A DNA stretch of 23,228 nucleotides from Caryophanon sp036309765 (GCA_036309765.1 JAXJTE010000228.1:1-23228); one strand, 5' to 3'; numbered from the stretch's first letter, positions 1-6,611 are shown. Notes: generated from the sequence alone by a model not told the origin. A program made the numbers and translations.

Positions 1-63
1 TAATCGTTCGCTCGTCAAACATGCAAATAACACTTGTAATACTTTTTCCATTTCTTGTCTCAT
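1..63 (-). CDS. 5' end of unidentified protein (truncated by window)
   Basis: Only the first 21 codons are inside the window, reading leftwards from an ATG at 63-61. The N-terminus is MRQEMEKVLQVLFACLTSER, followed by Leu at the window edge. A strong AAAAGGAG ribosome binding site sits seven bases upstream, so the start is well supported. The fragment looks like an amphipathic first helix, as seen in small transcription regulators (MarR/TetR types), but 21 residues are too few to assign a family. Two CTTTTAAAAG palindromes lie just upstream, one overlapping the ribosome binding site, which would fit an autoregulated regulator. That role is inference. Confidence 0.6.
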   Translation of the reverse strand, partial: MRQEMEKVLQVLFACLTSERL

Positions 64-72
64 CAAAAAACT

Positions 73-109
73 CCTTTTAAAAGGCGCGTTGAACGATCCT
101 TTTAAAAGA
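73..109 (-). promoter_or_regulatory. Paired palindromes, possible operator
   Basis: CCTTTTAAAAGG at 73-84 is a perfect 12-bp palindrome that includes part of the ribosome binding site of the truncated gene. CTTTTAAAAG recurs at 99-108. The centres are 25 bp apart, a little over two helical turns, so one dimeric repressor could occupy both sites on the same face. The function is inferred from symmetry and position. Confidence 0.35.
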
Positions 110-130
110 AGTATATCAATTTTCTTAAGT

Positions 131-220
131 TGACAGCTATGCGGCTCAAGCCTCCTCGTCGTTCGTGCCTCACGACTGTGGGGTCTCGAGGCTCGCGCTT
201 TTCCCGCTGGAGTCCGCCTC
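131..220 (-). repeat. Interspersed GC-rich hairpin repeat, copy 1 (shortened)
   Basis: Read on the minus strand it begins GGCGGACTCCAGCGGGAAAA, passes through a GAGACCCCACAG block, and ends near GAGGAGGCTTGAGCCGC. The expected closing arm (CCCGCGGAAAGCG-like) seen in fuller copies is missing, so this copy looks truncated. It lies directly downstream of catE, reading in the same direction, in a region without a gene. Similar dispersed elements of unknown function occur between genes in Bacillaceae and Planococcaceae genomes (from general knowledge, not searched). Confidence 0.7.
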
Positions 221-271
221 TCGTTTCAAGCAACCTCTAGGCGTCAACCTCAGCTTACGATGACGAGTCGT

Positions 272-1120
272 TTACTGTCGGAAATGTAGCGCGTTGCCAG
301 CAGGGTCGATTGTGTTAAAACCACCGTTTACTACTTCAACTGGTGCGCCGATTGCACGTAAGCGTTCGATTAACTGCTGTTGCTGCGTGTCACCGTCTAG
401 CTGAAACGTCACATACGATAAGCCGACGCTCGTTGCTGGTGCAGGCTGTCCGCTGTTACTTGCCCACGTATTTAAGCCGATATGGTGATGATAGCCGCCT
501 GTTGATACGAACAGCGCACTTGGACCGTAGCGCGTCACGACATTAAACGCTAACCCTTCTGTGTAAAACTTCTCGCTCGCTGCAATGTTGGCGACGTTTA
601 AATGTACATGCCCCATTACTGTCCCTTCAGGCATACCGTCCCATACGCCGCTTTCTTCTTGCATAATGCTTTGGACGTTGAGCGGATCTGTCGTCATATG
701 CACGATGTCTTGCTGCCACGTCCATTGCTCCTCAGGGCGGTCAATATAAATTTCAATGCCATTGCCGTCGGGGTCGTTTAAATAAAGCGCTTCTGAAACG
801 TCGTGATCGGATGCACCGAGGCGCACGTTGTTGTTTGAAAAGAAGCGGATGATGTTTGCTAAATGCTTGCGCTCAGGTAATAAAATCGCAAAGTGGTAAA
901 GTCCAGTTGAGCTTGCAGGACGCGCCGTTGCATTTTCGACTTCCTCGATGTGTAACAGTGGCGTCGTGCTGTTTTTTGCGCCAAGTGAAGCGTGCGTGTC
1001 GTTTTGCTCGATAATAAATAAGCCAATGACGTTCGTATAATAATCGAGCGAGCGCGTTAAGTTGCTTACTTTAATCGCAACGTGCTGTACGAAGTTGTTC
1101 GGTTTTTCAAAAAAATGCAT
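272..1120 (-). CDS. catE: Catechol-2,3-dioxygenase-like VOC protein (CatE family)
   Basis: This 282-aa protein has two vicinal-oxygen-chelate modules, roughly residues 10-127 and 167-282. The first module holds a complete two-His-one-Glu metal set: His13, His76 (GLYHFAILLP) and Glu123 (DPDGNGIEIY). The second has GHVHLNV and HHHIGLN but ends DPAGNALHF, with His where Glu would be expected. Length and these motifs match Bacillus CatE (YfiE), which opens catechol rings with Fe(II) and protects against catechol and quinone stress. Start: ATG behind an AGGAGG site. It has its own promoter with a palindromic operator at 1160-1176, as expected for a quinone- or catechol-sensing repressor (YodB/CatR, DUF24 family). 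No CatD-like partner is adjacent. No T-rich terminator follows, only repeat copy 1. Confidence 0.8.
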   Translation of the reverse strand: MHFFEKPNNFVQHVAIKVSNLTRSLDYYTNVIGLFIIEQNDTHASLGAKNSTTPLLHIEEVENATARPASSTGLYHFAILLPERKHLANIIRFFSNNNVRLGASDHDVSEALYLNDPDGNGIEIYIDRPEEQWTWQQDIVHMTTDPLNVQSIMQEESGVWDGMPEGTVMGHVHLNVANIAASEKFYTEGLAFNVVTRYGPSALFVSTGGYHHHIGLNTWASNSGQPAPATSVGLSYVTFQLDGDTQQQQLIERLRAIGAPVEVVNGGFNTIDPAGNALHFRQ

Positions 1121-1159
1121 GTGAAGTGCCTCCTACTGTGGTTTCTTTTTATTATTAGG

Positions 1160-1204
1160 TTACTTTATGTAAGTAATGATAAGCGACAGCGTTTGAAAAG
1201 TCAA
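1160..1204 (-). promoter_or_regulatory. catE promoter with overlapping palindromic operator
   Basis: On the minus strand there is a -35 TTGACT (1204-1199), a 17-bp spacer and a -10 TATCAT (1181-1176). The perfect inverted repeat TTACTT-N5-AAGTAA (1160-1176) abuts the -10 and covers the expected transcription start, a classic repressor position. The half-site resembles the inverted repeats bound by DUF24/MarR-type redox repressors such as YodB and CatR. The identity of the regulator is inferred. Confidence 0.65.
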
Positions 1205-1227
1205 TGAGCGCGTAGCCAAATAAAAAA

Positions 1228-1254
1228 ACGACAGAGAAACGTGCTCTCTGTCGC
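1228..1254 (-). terminator. Intrinsic terminator of the 31-aa gene
   Basis: The stem CGACAGAGA (1229-1237) and TCTCTGTCG (1245-1253) is followed on the minus strand by a T7 run (1222-1228). It ends transcription of the small gene at 1264-1359 before the catE promoter. Confidence 0.8.
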
Positions 1255-1263
1255 TTGCTTTCC

Positions 1264-1359
1264 TTACTCATGTGGCGCTTTCACAGGTCGCTCATAGCCC
1301 GCTGTAAAAATCGCTGTTAAAAAAGATGCGCAAATGCCTAAAATTAAAAGTAACTTCAT
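1264..1359 (-). CDS. 31-aa hydrophobic small protein
   Basis: ATG at 1359 is preceded by a GGGAGGCG ribosome binding site with good spacing. The product starts MKLLLILGICASFLTAIFTA and ends in a short polar tail, GYERPVKAPHE. The first 20 residues form one membrane segment or an uncleaved signal. A dedicated terminator immediately follows, so this is very probably a real gene. I do not recognise a family. Single-pass peptides of this size in Bacillales are often membrane modulators or sporulation-related, but nothing here identifies its role. Confidence 0.65.
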   Translation of the reverse strand: MKLLLILGICASFLTAIFTAGYERPVKAPHE

Positions 1360-1478
1360 CACAACGCCTCCCTTAATATACTCATAATTAGTATAACGCA
1401 GTTGCTGATTAGTAGAAAGAATATTCAGAAAAAAGATTTACTTTTCGCTTGAACGGGAAAAGGGAACGAGGAGGGGGT

Positions 1479-1628
1479 ATGACGATGACGAAAGAACAGT
1501 TAAGCGGCTCGATGGCCAATTCGATGGAGGAGCTAAAGCAGCTCGGTAAAGAAATGGAGCAAATGCGTGAACAGCAGGACGAGGATAAGCGTGAGCGTGA
1601 TCCACAACAATACGATGAAGAAGCATAA
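1479..1628 (+). CDS. 49-aa charged small protein
   Basis: ATG at 1479 follows a GAGGAGGGGG ribosome binding site. An in-frame ATG two codons later is an alternative start. The product is highly charged, with a central heptad-like helix (MEELKQLGKEMEQMREQQ) and an acidic, Glu/Asp/Gln-rich tail ending DPQQYDEEA. No Cys or Trp and no membrane segment were seen. A terminator at 1636-1665 follows within ten bases, which supports a real transcript. I do not recognise the family. Size and composition resemble small spore or stress proteins of Bacillales, but this is only a resemblance. Confidence 0.65.
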   Translation: MTMTKEQLSGSMANSMEELKQLGKEMEQMREQQDEDKRERDPQQYDEEA

Positions 1629-1635
1629 CAGGTGA

Positions 1636-1665
1636 GCCAGCATGCCGCGGTATGTTGGCTTTTTT
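1636..1665 (+). terminator. Terminator of the 49-aa gene
   Basis: The stem GCCAGCAT (1636-1643) and ATGTTGGC (1652-1659) has one G-U pair and is followed by a T6 run (1660-1665). Its 3' arm overlaps the -35 region of the next gene. Confidence 0.75.
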
Positions 1666-1681
1666 CAGCGCGTGCTATAAT
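1653..1681 (+). promoter_or_regulatory. Promoter of the aldo/keto reductase gene
   Basis: A perfect -10 TATAAT lies at 1676-1681. The -35 is weak: TGTTGG at 1653-1658 gives a 17-bp spacer, and TTGGCT at 1655-1660 gives 15 bp. It overlaps the 3' arm and T run of the preceding terminator. The start would fall near 1688, just ahead of the AAAGGAGG at 1691-1698. Confidence 0.5.
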
Positions 1682-1705
1682 GACTACAAAAAAGGAGGCT
1701 TTTTG

Positions 1706-2530
1706 ATGAAAAAAACATTACATAACGGTGTGCAAATGCCACAGCTCGGCTTAGGCGTGTACAAAATGACAAACCGTGACGAGACGCTTCAAGCAATCGA
1801 CACAGCGTTAAATGTTGGCTACCGCGCGATTGATACGGCGGCACTTTATTACAACGAGGAAGAAGTTGGCGAGGCGGTGCGTAATTCAAGCGTACGACGA
1901 GACGAGCTATTCATTACGACGAAAGTATGGAACGACGACCAAGGTTATGACGAAACGCTTCGAGCATTCGAAGTGTCGCTGAAAAAGCTCGATATGGAGT
2001 ATGTCGATTTATATTTAACGCACTGGCCGGTTGAAGGAAAGTTTACCGAAACGTACCGAGCGATTGAGCGCTTATACGATGAAAAATTAATTCGCGCAAC
2101 CGGTGTGTCTAATCACCATGTGCCTCATTTAGAGCAGCTATTAGCGAAGGCGAACATCGCGCCAATGGTCAACCAAATTGAGCTGCACCCGTACTTAACG
2201 CAGCAGCCACTTCGCGCGTTTTGTGAGCAACACGAGATCGCGGTAACGTCTTGGTCGCCGCTCGGTCGTGCCAATGTGCTAGGTGATGTAGCGCTACAAA
2301 ATCTAGGCGAGCAGTACGGCAAATCAGCAGCACAAATAATCATTCGCTGGCACCTACAGCACGGCTTAGTCGTTATTCCGAAGTCGGTTACACCGTCTCG
2401 CATTGCCGAAAATTTCGACGTATTTAATTTTGCATTAAGTGATGCACATATGGCGCAAATTGATGCGTTAAATCGCAACGAGCGCTTTGGACAAAATCCA
2501 GATACGTTTAACTTTGACCATTTAAAATAA
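1706..2530 (+). CDS. Aldo/keto reductase (AKR5-type, YvgN/YtbE-like)
   Basis: This 274-aa NADPH-dependent reductase reduces aldehydes and ketones such as methylglyoxal or 2,5-diketogluconate in characterised relatives. It is a cytosolic (beta/alpha)8 barrel. The catalytic tetrad is intact: Asp43 and Tyr48 (DTAALYYNEEEVG), Lys73 (TTKVWN) and His106 (YLTHWPV). The cofactor-binding IPKSVTPSRIAEN stretch lies near the C-terminus. I chose the ATG at 1706 because AAAGGAGG lies eight bases upstream. An in-frame ATG at 1652 would start inside the preceding terminator. The exact substrate cannot be read from sequence. The gene is monocistronic. Confidence 0.9.
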   Translation: MKKTLHNGVQMPQLGLGVYKMTNRDETLQAIDTALNVGYRAIDTAALYYNEEEVGEAVRNSSVRRDELFITTKVWNDDQGYDETLRAFEVSLKKLDMEYVDLYLTHWPVEGKFTETYRAIERLYDEKLIRATGVSNHHVPHLEQLLAKANIAPMVNQIELHPYLTQQPLRAFCEQHEIAVTSWSPLGRANVLGDVALQNLGEQYGKSAAQIIIRWHLQHGLVVIPKSVTPSRIAENFDVFNFALSDAHMAQIDALNRNERFGQNPDTFNFDHLK

Positions 2531-2607
2531 CATAAAATTGTTCTGAATTTACGATTTTAATGCTTTAAACACGTCATTTACGGGAAAGAAGTAATGAGGT
2601 GATGCAC

Positions 2608-2844
2608 ATGCGACAACATACGATACATTGGTTGAGATTGGCCGCGGGGATAGTATGTATTTTTCCGCTTGTGTATGATGTTGTAATTGTGCGTTTTTTT
2701 GAACAGGCGACGCGGCTTGTTACGCTTTTAAAATCAGAGCCGTTTTACCTCGGCGGTGAGTTTGTGATGAACATTACGTTTTTGCTGTTTGTCGCGGGGG
2801 CGGGGATTTGTTATTTTGCGATGAAGGAGCTGCTACTCACATAA
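2608..2844 (+). CDS. Small two-helix membrane protein, unknown
   Basis: This 78-aa product begins MRQHTIHWLRLAAGIVC. It has two hydrophobic segments, about residues 9-25 and 51-72, joined by a polar loop (EQATRLVTLLKSEPF). The ATG at 2608 is favoured because AGGTGA lies at the right distance. The GTG and ATG codons just upstream overlap that site. I do not recognise a family. It lies 77 bases after the aldo/keto reductase on the same strand, with no clear terminator between them, so co-transcription is possible. Confidence 0.65.
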   Translation: MRQHTIHWLRLAAGIVCIFPLVYDVVIVRFFEQATRLVTLLKSEPFYLGGEFVMNITFLLFVAGAGICYFAMKELLLT

Positions 2845-2873
2845 AAAAGGCGAGCGCGTCATTGGCTCGCCTT
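2845..2873. terminator. Hairpin terminator between convergent genes
   Basis: AAGGCGAGC (2847-2855) pairs perfectly with GCTCGCCTT (2865-2873). The T tract reads on the minus strand, so it mainly serves the pseudouridine synthase gene. It may also stop the plus-strand gene ending at 2844. Confidence 0.75.
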
Positions 2874-2882
2874 CTTCGTTAT

Positions 2883-3728
2883 TTAGTTTGTGCGTGGCTC
2901 ATCTTTTACTGTAATGCGCTCATTTAAAAATGGGTGGTCAAACTCAAGCTGAATGGCGTGTAATGCATACGTGCCTTCCTTTGTTTCGCGAGCGCCGTAT
3001 AGCGTATCGCCGACGATTGGGTGACCTAAATATTCAAGGTGTACACGAATTTGGTGCGTGCGTCCTGTTTCAAGTACTAAGTTAACAACGCATGTGCCTT
3101 TGTAGCGCTGAATGACTTCGTAATGCGTGACTGCGTGCTGACCGCTATGTGATACGACGCGGCGGTTCGGGTGGTGGCGGTCTTTTCCGATATTTTCGCT
3201 CATTGTGCCAGACTCACCGCGAATGTTGCCTTGCACCTCTGCTTGATACGTGCGCGTAATTGATTTTTCTTCAATCATGCGGTCCATAATTGATTTCGCG
3301 AGTGGATGCTTTGCGACAAGTAATAAGCCTTCTGTCCCTTTATCTAAACGGTGCACATGTTCTGCATAAACGCCGCCATTTGCTTGGATGTGTGCCATGA
3401 CGTGATTCATCGCTGTATGCGTGTCTCGGTCGTCGTTCGGGTGCGTGCTCATTCCTTTTGGCTTTGAAATAATTAAGCAGTGGTCGTCCTCATACATAAT
3501 GTCAATCATGCATTCAGCAGTTGGTTTGTAGTTAGAAGCTGGTGTTTCAAATGCCACTTCGATTACCGTGCCAGCGTCGAGCGGTGTTTTCCATTGAATC
3601 AGCTCGCCACCTACTGAAATTGCTTTTGCCATGCGTAGCTCATGTACTGTTTTCTTTCCTAATCGCCATTGGTCACGCAGTAATTCATCGACTGTTAAGC
3701 CTTGTTGTGAAATTGTGTAGTTAAACAT
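2883..3728 (-). CDS. RluA-family pseudouridine synthase
   Basis: This 281-aa enzyme converts uridines in rRNA or tRNA to pseudouridine. An S4-like N-terminal region (about 10-60) precedes the synthase domain (about 75-270). The family signature is present as HRLDKGTEGLLLVAK, with catalytic Asp129. The KPKGMSTHP and GRTHQIRVHL motifs are also present. The ATG at 3728 is chosen because GGAGGAAAAT precedes it. A longer in-frame start at 3758 falls in a terminator. It resembles Bacillus YhcT/YjbO, whose target positions are not assigned here. A terminator lies just upstream of the start with no clear promoter between them, so expression may depend on read-through. Confidence 0.88.
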   Translation of the reverse strand: MFNYTISQQGLTVDELLRDQWRLGKKTVHELRMAKAISVGGELIQWKTPLDAGTVIEVAFETPASNYKPTAECMIDIMYEDDHCLIISKPKGMSTHPNDDRDTHTAMNHVMAHIQANGGVYAEHVHRLDKGTEGLLLVAKHPLAKSIMDRMIEEKSITRTYQAEVQGNIRGESGTMSENIGKDRHHPNRRVVSHSGQHAVTHYEVIQRYKGTCVVNLVLETGRTHQIRVHLEYLGHPIVGDTLYGARETKEGTYALHAIQLEFDHPFLNERITVKDEPRTN

Positions 3729-3742
3729 ATTTTCCTCCATAT

Positions 3743-3780
3743 AAAAATGGGTGCCCAAACGAATTGGACGCCCATTTTTT
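3743..3780. terminator. Terminator of the thioredoxin-like gene
   Basis: AAAATGGGTG-CC pairs with GG-CGCCCATTTT across 3744-3779, with T-rich flanks on both strands. On the minus strand it lies between the thioredoxin-like gene and the pseudouridine synthase. Confidence 0.75.
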
Positions 3781-3788
3781 CATTTGTT

Positions 3789-4313
3789 TTATTGTACCAT
3801 AGCTTCGATAAATTCACGCGCACTTGCTTCTGGTGCATTACCGATTAAGCGGTTTACTTCTTTGCCATCCTTGAAGTATACGAGTGTTGGCGTTGAGTTC
3901 ACGTCATATTGTGACCATAAATCGAACTCTAGTAAGTTTAACTGATTAATTTCAACACCAGCTTCTTCAGCAAGTGGCATTAACACGGGTGTGAATGCTT
4001 GGCAGTGTACACATGTTGGACTGAAGAAGTATGCGAATGTACCTTCACCAGAGTTTACTTTTTCTTCTAATGCTTCAGGTAAAATAATGTTTTGGTAATT
4101 TTCATCGCCTAATTGGTCGATTGTTGCTTGGTTTAAATCGTTTGTACCGTACAGATTGTCTTCAAGCTTCGTTTCGTTTGCCTTGTTTTGTAGTAACATG
4201 ATGGCGATAAATAACACAACGATAATACCAGCGATAATATATAGCTTGTTCATATTCGAATTTTTCTTTTTGGCTGCTGCTTTACGCTTAGCGGCCGCTT
4301 TGTTAGTTGCCAC
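3789..4313 (-). CDS. Membrane-anchored thioredoxin-like protein
   Basis: This 174-aa protein has a Lys/Ala-rich cytosolic N-terminus (residues 5-18), one membrane helix (about 23-41) and an extracytoplasmic thioredoxin fold. The redox motif is C-V-H-C (Cys101-Cys104), in the context YFFSPTCVHCQ. The cis-proline loop is STPTLVYF (Pro141). It probably exchanges disulfides in envelope proteins, like Bacillus Bdb/ResA-type proteins, though the partner is unknown. I chose GTG at 4313 because GGAGG lies nine bases upstream. The ATG at 4334 coincides with that ribosome binding site. It has its own promoter and terminator. Confidence 0.85.
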   Translation of the reverse strand: MATNKAAAKRKAAAKKKNSNMNKLYIIAGIIVVLFIAIMLLQNKANETKLEDNLYGTNDLNQATIDQLGDENYQNIILPEALEEKVNSGEGTFAYFFSPTCVHCQAFTPVLMPLAEEAGVEINQLNLLEFDLWSQYDVNSTPTLVYFKDGKEVNRLIGNAPEASAREFIEAMVQ

Positions 4314-4354
4314 GAAATATTTCCTCCATTTCAAATTAAGAAATAACCATACTG

Positions 4355-4383
4355 ATTATATAAAATTTACAATTATAAGTAAA
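4355..4383 (-). promoter_or_regulatory. Promoter of the thioredoxin-like gene
   Basis: On the minus strand, -35 TTTACT (4383-4378), a 17-bp spacer and a perfect -10 TATAAT (4360-4355) form a sigma-A promoter. Confidence 0.6.
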
Positions 4384-4410
4384 TGAAAGCGTACTAGAGT
4401 AGTTGGAAAA

Positions 4411-4447
4411 GAGCTGTCCGAAAAGTGAAGCACTTTTTAGACAGCTC
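4411..4447 (-). terminator. Terminator of the 62-aa gene
   Basis: GAGCTGTC and GACAGCTC form the outer stem, and AAAAGTG and CACTTTT the inner stem. On the minus strand a TTTTCC run follows. Confidence 0.8.
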
Positions 4448-4458
4448 GCATATGCGTA

Positions 4459-4647
4459 TTATTCACCTGGAATAGAGTTGTAGGATTCTTTGTTTGTGAA
4501 GCTCGGCCCTGCATCTGTATTGTCGAGCACGGCGCCGTCGCCTGCATGATGCTTAGCGACTGCTTTACTTGCATCGCTTTCATAGTTGGCACGATTTAAT
4601 TGCGCATCGGCTAATTTGTTCGGTGCTTTCGGATTGTATTCACTCAT
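4459..4647 (-). CDS. 62-aa hydrophilic protein, probable general stress gene
   Basis: ATG at 4647 follows GGAGGAATACAC, so the longer in-frame N-terminus (to 4785) is not used. The product begins MSEYNPKAPNKLADAQLNRA and is rich in Asn, Ala, Asp and Ser. It has no membrane segment, looks largely disordered, and ends TNKESYNSIPGE. I do not recognise a named family. A sigma-B-type promoter about 40 bases upstream suggests induction by general stress or stationary phase. Small soluble proteins of this kind are common in that regulon. Terminator at 4411-4447. Confidence 0.72.
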   Translation of the reverse strand: MSEYNPKAPNKLADAQLNRANYESDASKAVAKHHAGDGAVLDNTDAGPSFTNKESYNSIPGE

Positions 4648-4686
4648 GTGTATTCCTCCTTCAATTTGATCGTTACAATACTGTAT

Positions 4687-4711
4687 ATACCCAAAATGAT
4701 TTGTCGAAAAC
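4687..4711 (-). promoter_or_regulatory. Sigma-B-type promoter
   Basis: On the minus strand GTTTTC (4711-4706), a 13-bp spacer and GGGTAT (4692-4687) match the general stress sigma-B pattern (GTTTAA, N12-15, GGGTAT) at all positions except two in the -35. No comparable sigma-A site was seen for this gene. Confidence 0.65.
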
Positions 4712-4786
4712 ATTGTTTCAGCCAAAAGTATGAGCGAGCTTTTCGTGAAAAAACGTGTATCATGAAAGATAGAAGGGGGCGACACG

Positions 4787-5902
4787 ATGCATATAAATGA
4801 TCCGTCTCATACGACATTATTAAAGGAAATTGCGGAGTTTTTAAACGAGGAAACCGAAATTGATGCGATGCTGCAAGGTGCGCTCACGAAGCTGTTGCAG
4901 GGCACGAAATTTGAAACAGGCTGGATTTTTTTCATTAACGAACGAGGACGCTCAGAGCTTGTGACGCATGTGAATTTACCGGATGCACTCGCACATAATA
5001 GCTGTCACCATTTAAATAAAGGCGGCTGCTGGTGTGTATCGCGCTACCGCATGAACGAGCTACAAAAGGCGTCAAATATAATTGAATGCCAGCGACTAGA
5101 AGCGGCGATTGATGCGAACGTTGGCGACCATAACGACATTACACATCATGCGACCGTGCCGCTGCAATCCGGTCAGGAGCGCTTCGGACTGCTAAATGTG
5201 GCGACACCGAACACTGTATTTTTTAGCGAGGGTGAGCTAGAGCTATTAGAGTCAGTCGCGTTTCAAATGGGATCGGCCATTAAGCGCATTTTACTGACGA
5301 AGCAGGAGCAGGAAATGGCGCTTGTGCAAGAGCGCAATCGTTTAGCGCGTGACTTGCACGATTCGGTCAATCAGCTGCTCTTTTCGGTGACGCTCACAGC
5401 TCGCGCAGGTGTTGAACTCGCACAAGAAGCGGAAGTGAAGGAACTATTTCAAGACGTGCAAAGTTTATCACAAGAAGCGCTAACAGAAATGCGGGCACTC
5501 ATTTGGCAGCTGCGTCCAAAAGGTTTAGAAGGTGGGCTCGTGGACGGCATTAAAGGCTATGCGGAAATGCTCGGCTTAACGCTACAAACGAACGTGACAG
5601 GTGTCATTCAGCTACCATCGAAAGTCGAGGAAGCATTGTTTCGCGTCATGCAAGAAGGGTTAAACAACATTCGCAAGCATGCAGGCGTCCAAAAGGCGCA
5701 CTTTTATTTAACGGTGACGGCGACCGATGTGCTTTGTATTTTAAAAGATGAAGGAAGCGGTTTTTCTGCGACAAAAGAAGTAAACATTCCATCGGTCGGC
5801 ATGCAGTCGATTCGCATGCGTGTTGCGGCATTGCAAGGGCAAGTAGAATGGGTGAGCGATATCGAAAAAGGGACGGAGCTATTTGTGCGGCTACCGTATT
5901 AA
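4787..5902 (+). CDS. yhcY: GAF-domain sensor histidine kinase, YhcY/AirS-like
   Basis: This 371-aa soluble kinase has an N-terminal GAF domain (about 10-170), a HisKA_3 dimerisation helix with the phospho-accepting His191 (RNRLARDLHDSVNQ), and an HATPase domain (N-box EGLNNIRKHA near 290-299, G-box DEGSGFS at 321). No membrane helix is present, so it senses an intracellular signal. The GAF domain holds Cys73, Cys81, Cys83 and Cys101 in a C-x7-C-x-C-x17-C layout. This closely recalls the [2Fe-2S] cysteine set reported for the staphylococcal oxygen/redox sensor AirS. It is followed after 12 bases by its response regulator, so they form an operon. Redox sensing is inferred from the cysteines. 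The ATG follows an AGGGGGCG site. Confidence 0.88.
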   Translation: MHINDPSHTTLLKEIAEFLNEETEIDAMLQGALTKLLQGTKFETGWIFFINERGRSELVTHVNLPDALAHNSCHHLNKGGCWCVSRYRMNELQKASNIIECQRLEAAIDANVGDHNDITHHATVPLQSGQERFGLLNVATPNTVFFSEGELELLESVAFQMGSAIKRILLTKQEQEMALVQERNRLARDLHDSVNQLLFSVTLTARAGVELAQEAEVKELFQDVQSLSQEALTEMRALIWQLRPKGLEGGLVDGIKGYAEMLGLTLQTNVTGVIQLPSKVEEALFRVMQEGLNNIRKHAGVQKAHFYLTVTATDVLCILKDEGSGFSATKEVNIPSVGMQSIRMRVAALQGQVEWVSDIEKGTELFVRLPY

Positions 5903-5914
5903 AGGGGGAGTACG

Positions 5915-6562
5915 ATGATTCGCGTATTAATTGCAGATGACCATCACGTTGTACGACGTGGCTTAATGGTCTTTTTAAAAACACAAAAAGATATTGAAGT
6001 AATTGGCGAGGCGAAAAATGGTGTCGAGGCAGTCGCGTTAGCAGAGAGCTTGCAGCCAGACATCATTTTAATGGATTTAGTGATGCCAGAGCTAGACGGT
6101 ATCGGGGCGACAAAGCGCATTACCGAAAAGTTTCCCGACATGCCCGTGTTGATGCTCACAAGCTTTTCAGACCGTGACCACGTCGTACCGGCGATGGAGG
6201 CAGGGGCGGTCGGCTATCAATTAAAAGACATCGAGCCAGACGATTTAGTGCAAACGATTCGTCAAATTATGCAAGGGGAGCGCATCGTCCATCCAGAGGC
6301 GACGACGCAGCTAGAGCAAAGCGAGGCGGAGGAGCAAAGTTTAGCACATAAACGCCATCCACTCACACCGCGCGAGCAGGATGTTTTAGCTGAGCTAACG
6401 AAAGGCAAAAGCAACCGCGAAATTGCATCGTCACTATTCGTAACAGAGAAAACGGTGAAGACGCACATTTCAAACATTTTCACGAAGCTGGAAGTGCAAG
6501 ACCGTACACAAGCTGCTCTTTATGCGGTGAAGCACGGGCTGACAGAAGGAAGCGGACAGTAG
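5915..6562 (+). CDS. yhcZ: NarL/LuxR-type response regulator, YhcZ/AirR-like
   Basis: This 215-aa DNA-binding regulator partners the upstream kinase. The receiver domain (1-120) has the acidic pocket Asp8-Asp9, phosphorylation site Asp54 (LMDLVMPELDG), Thr82/Ser83 and Lys104. After a linker, the LuxR-type helix-turn-helix starts at LTPREQDVL (about 150-210) and includes NREIASSLFVTEKTVKTHISN. The start ATG follows AAAGGGGGAG, 12 bases after the kinase stop, which implies coupled expression. In relatives this pair adjusts metabolism and virulence or respiration genes to oxygen and redox state. Targets here are unknown. No strong terminator follows, and repeat copy 2 occupies the downstream gap. 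Confidence 0.92.
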   Translation: MIRVLIADDHHVVRRGLMVFLKTQKDIEVIGEAKNGVEAVALAESLQPDIILMDLVMPELDGIGATKRITEKFPDMPVLMLTSFSDRDHVVPAMEAGAVGYQLKDIEPDDLVQTIRQIMQGERIVHPEATTQLEQSEAEEQSLAHKRHPLTPREQDVLAELTKGKSNREIASSLFVTEKTVKTHISNIFTKLEVQDRTQAALYAVKHGLTEGSGQ

Positions 6563-6611
6563 AAATTTACGTTACTAGAAGTGAGCAGGATTTTTTGCTC
6601 GAAGCGAGAGA

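Noticed and set aside
1438..1626. 62-aa minus-strand ORF opposite the 49-aa gene
   Set aside because: No ribosome binding site. The plus-strand frame has a very strong one and its own terminator.
4355..4383. PerR/Fur box at the thioredoxin-like promoter
   Set aside because: The AT-rich string resembles TTATAAT-N-ATTATAA on one side only, which is too weak a match.
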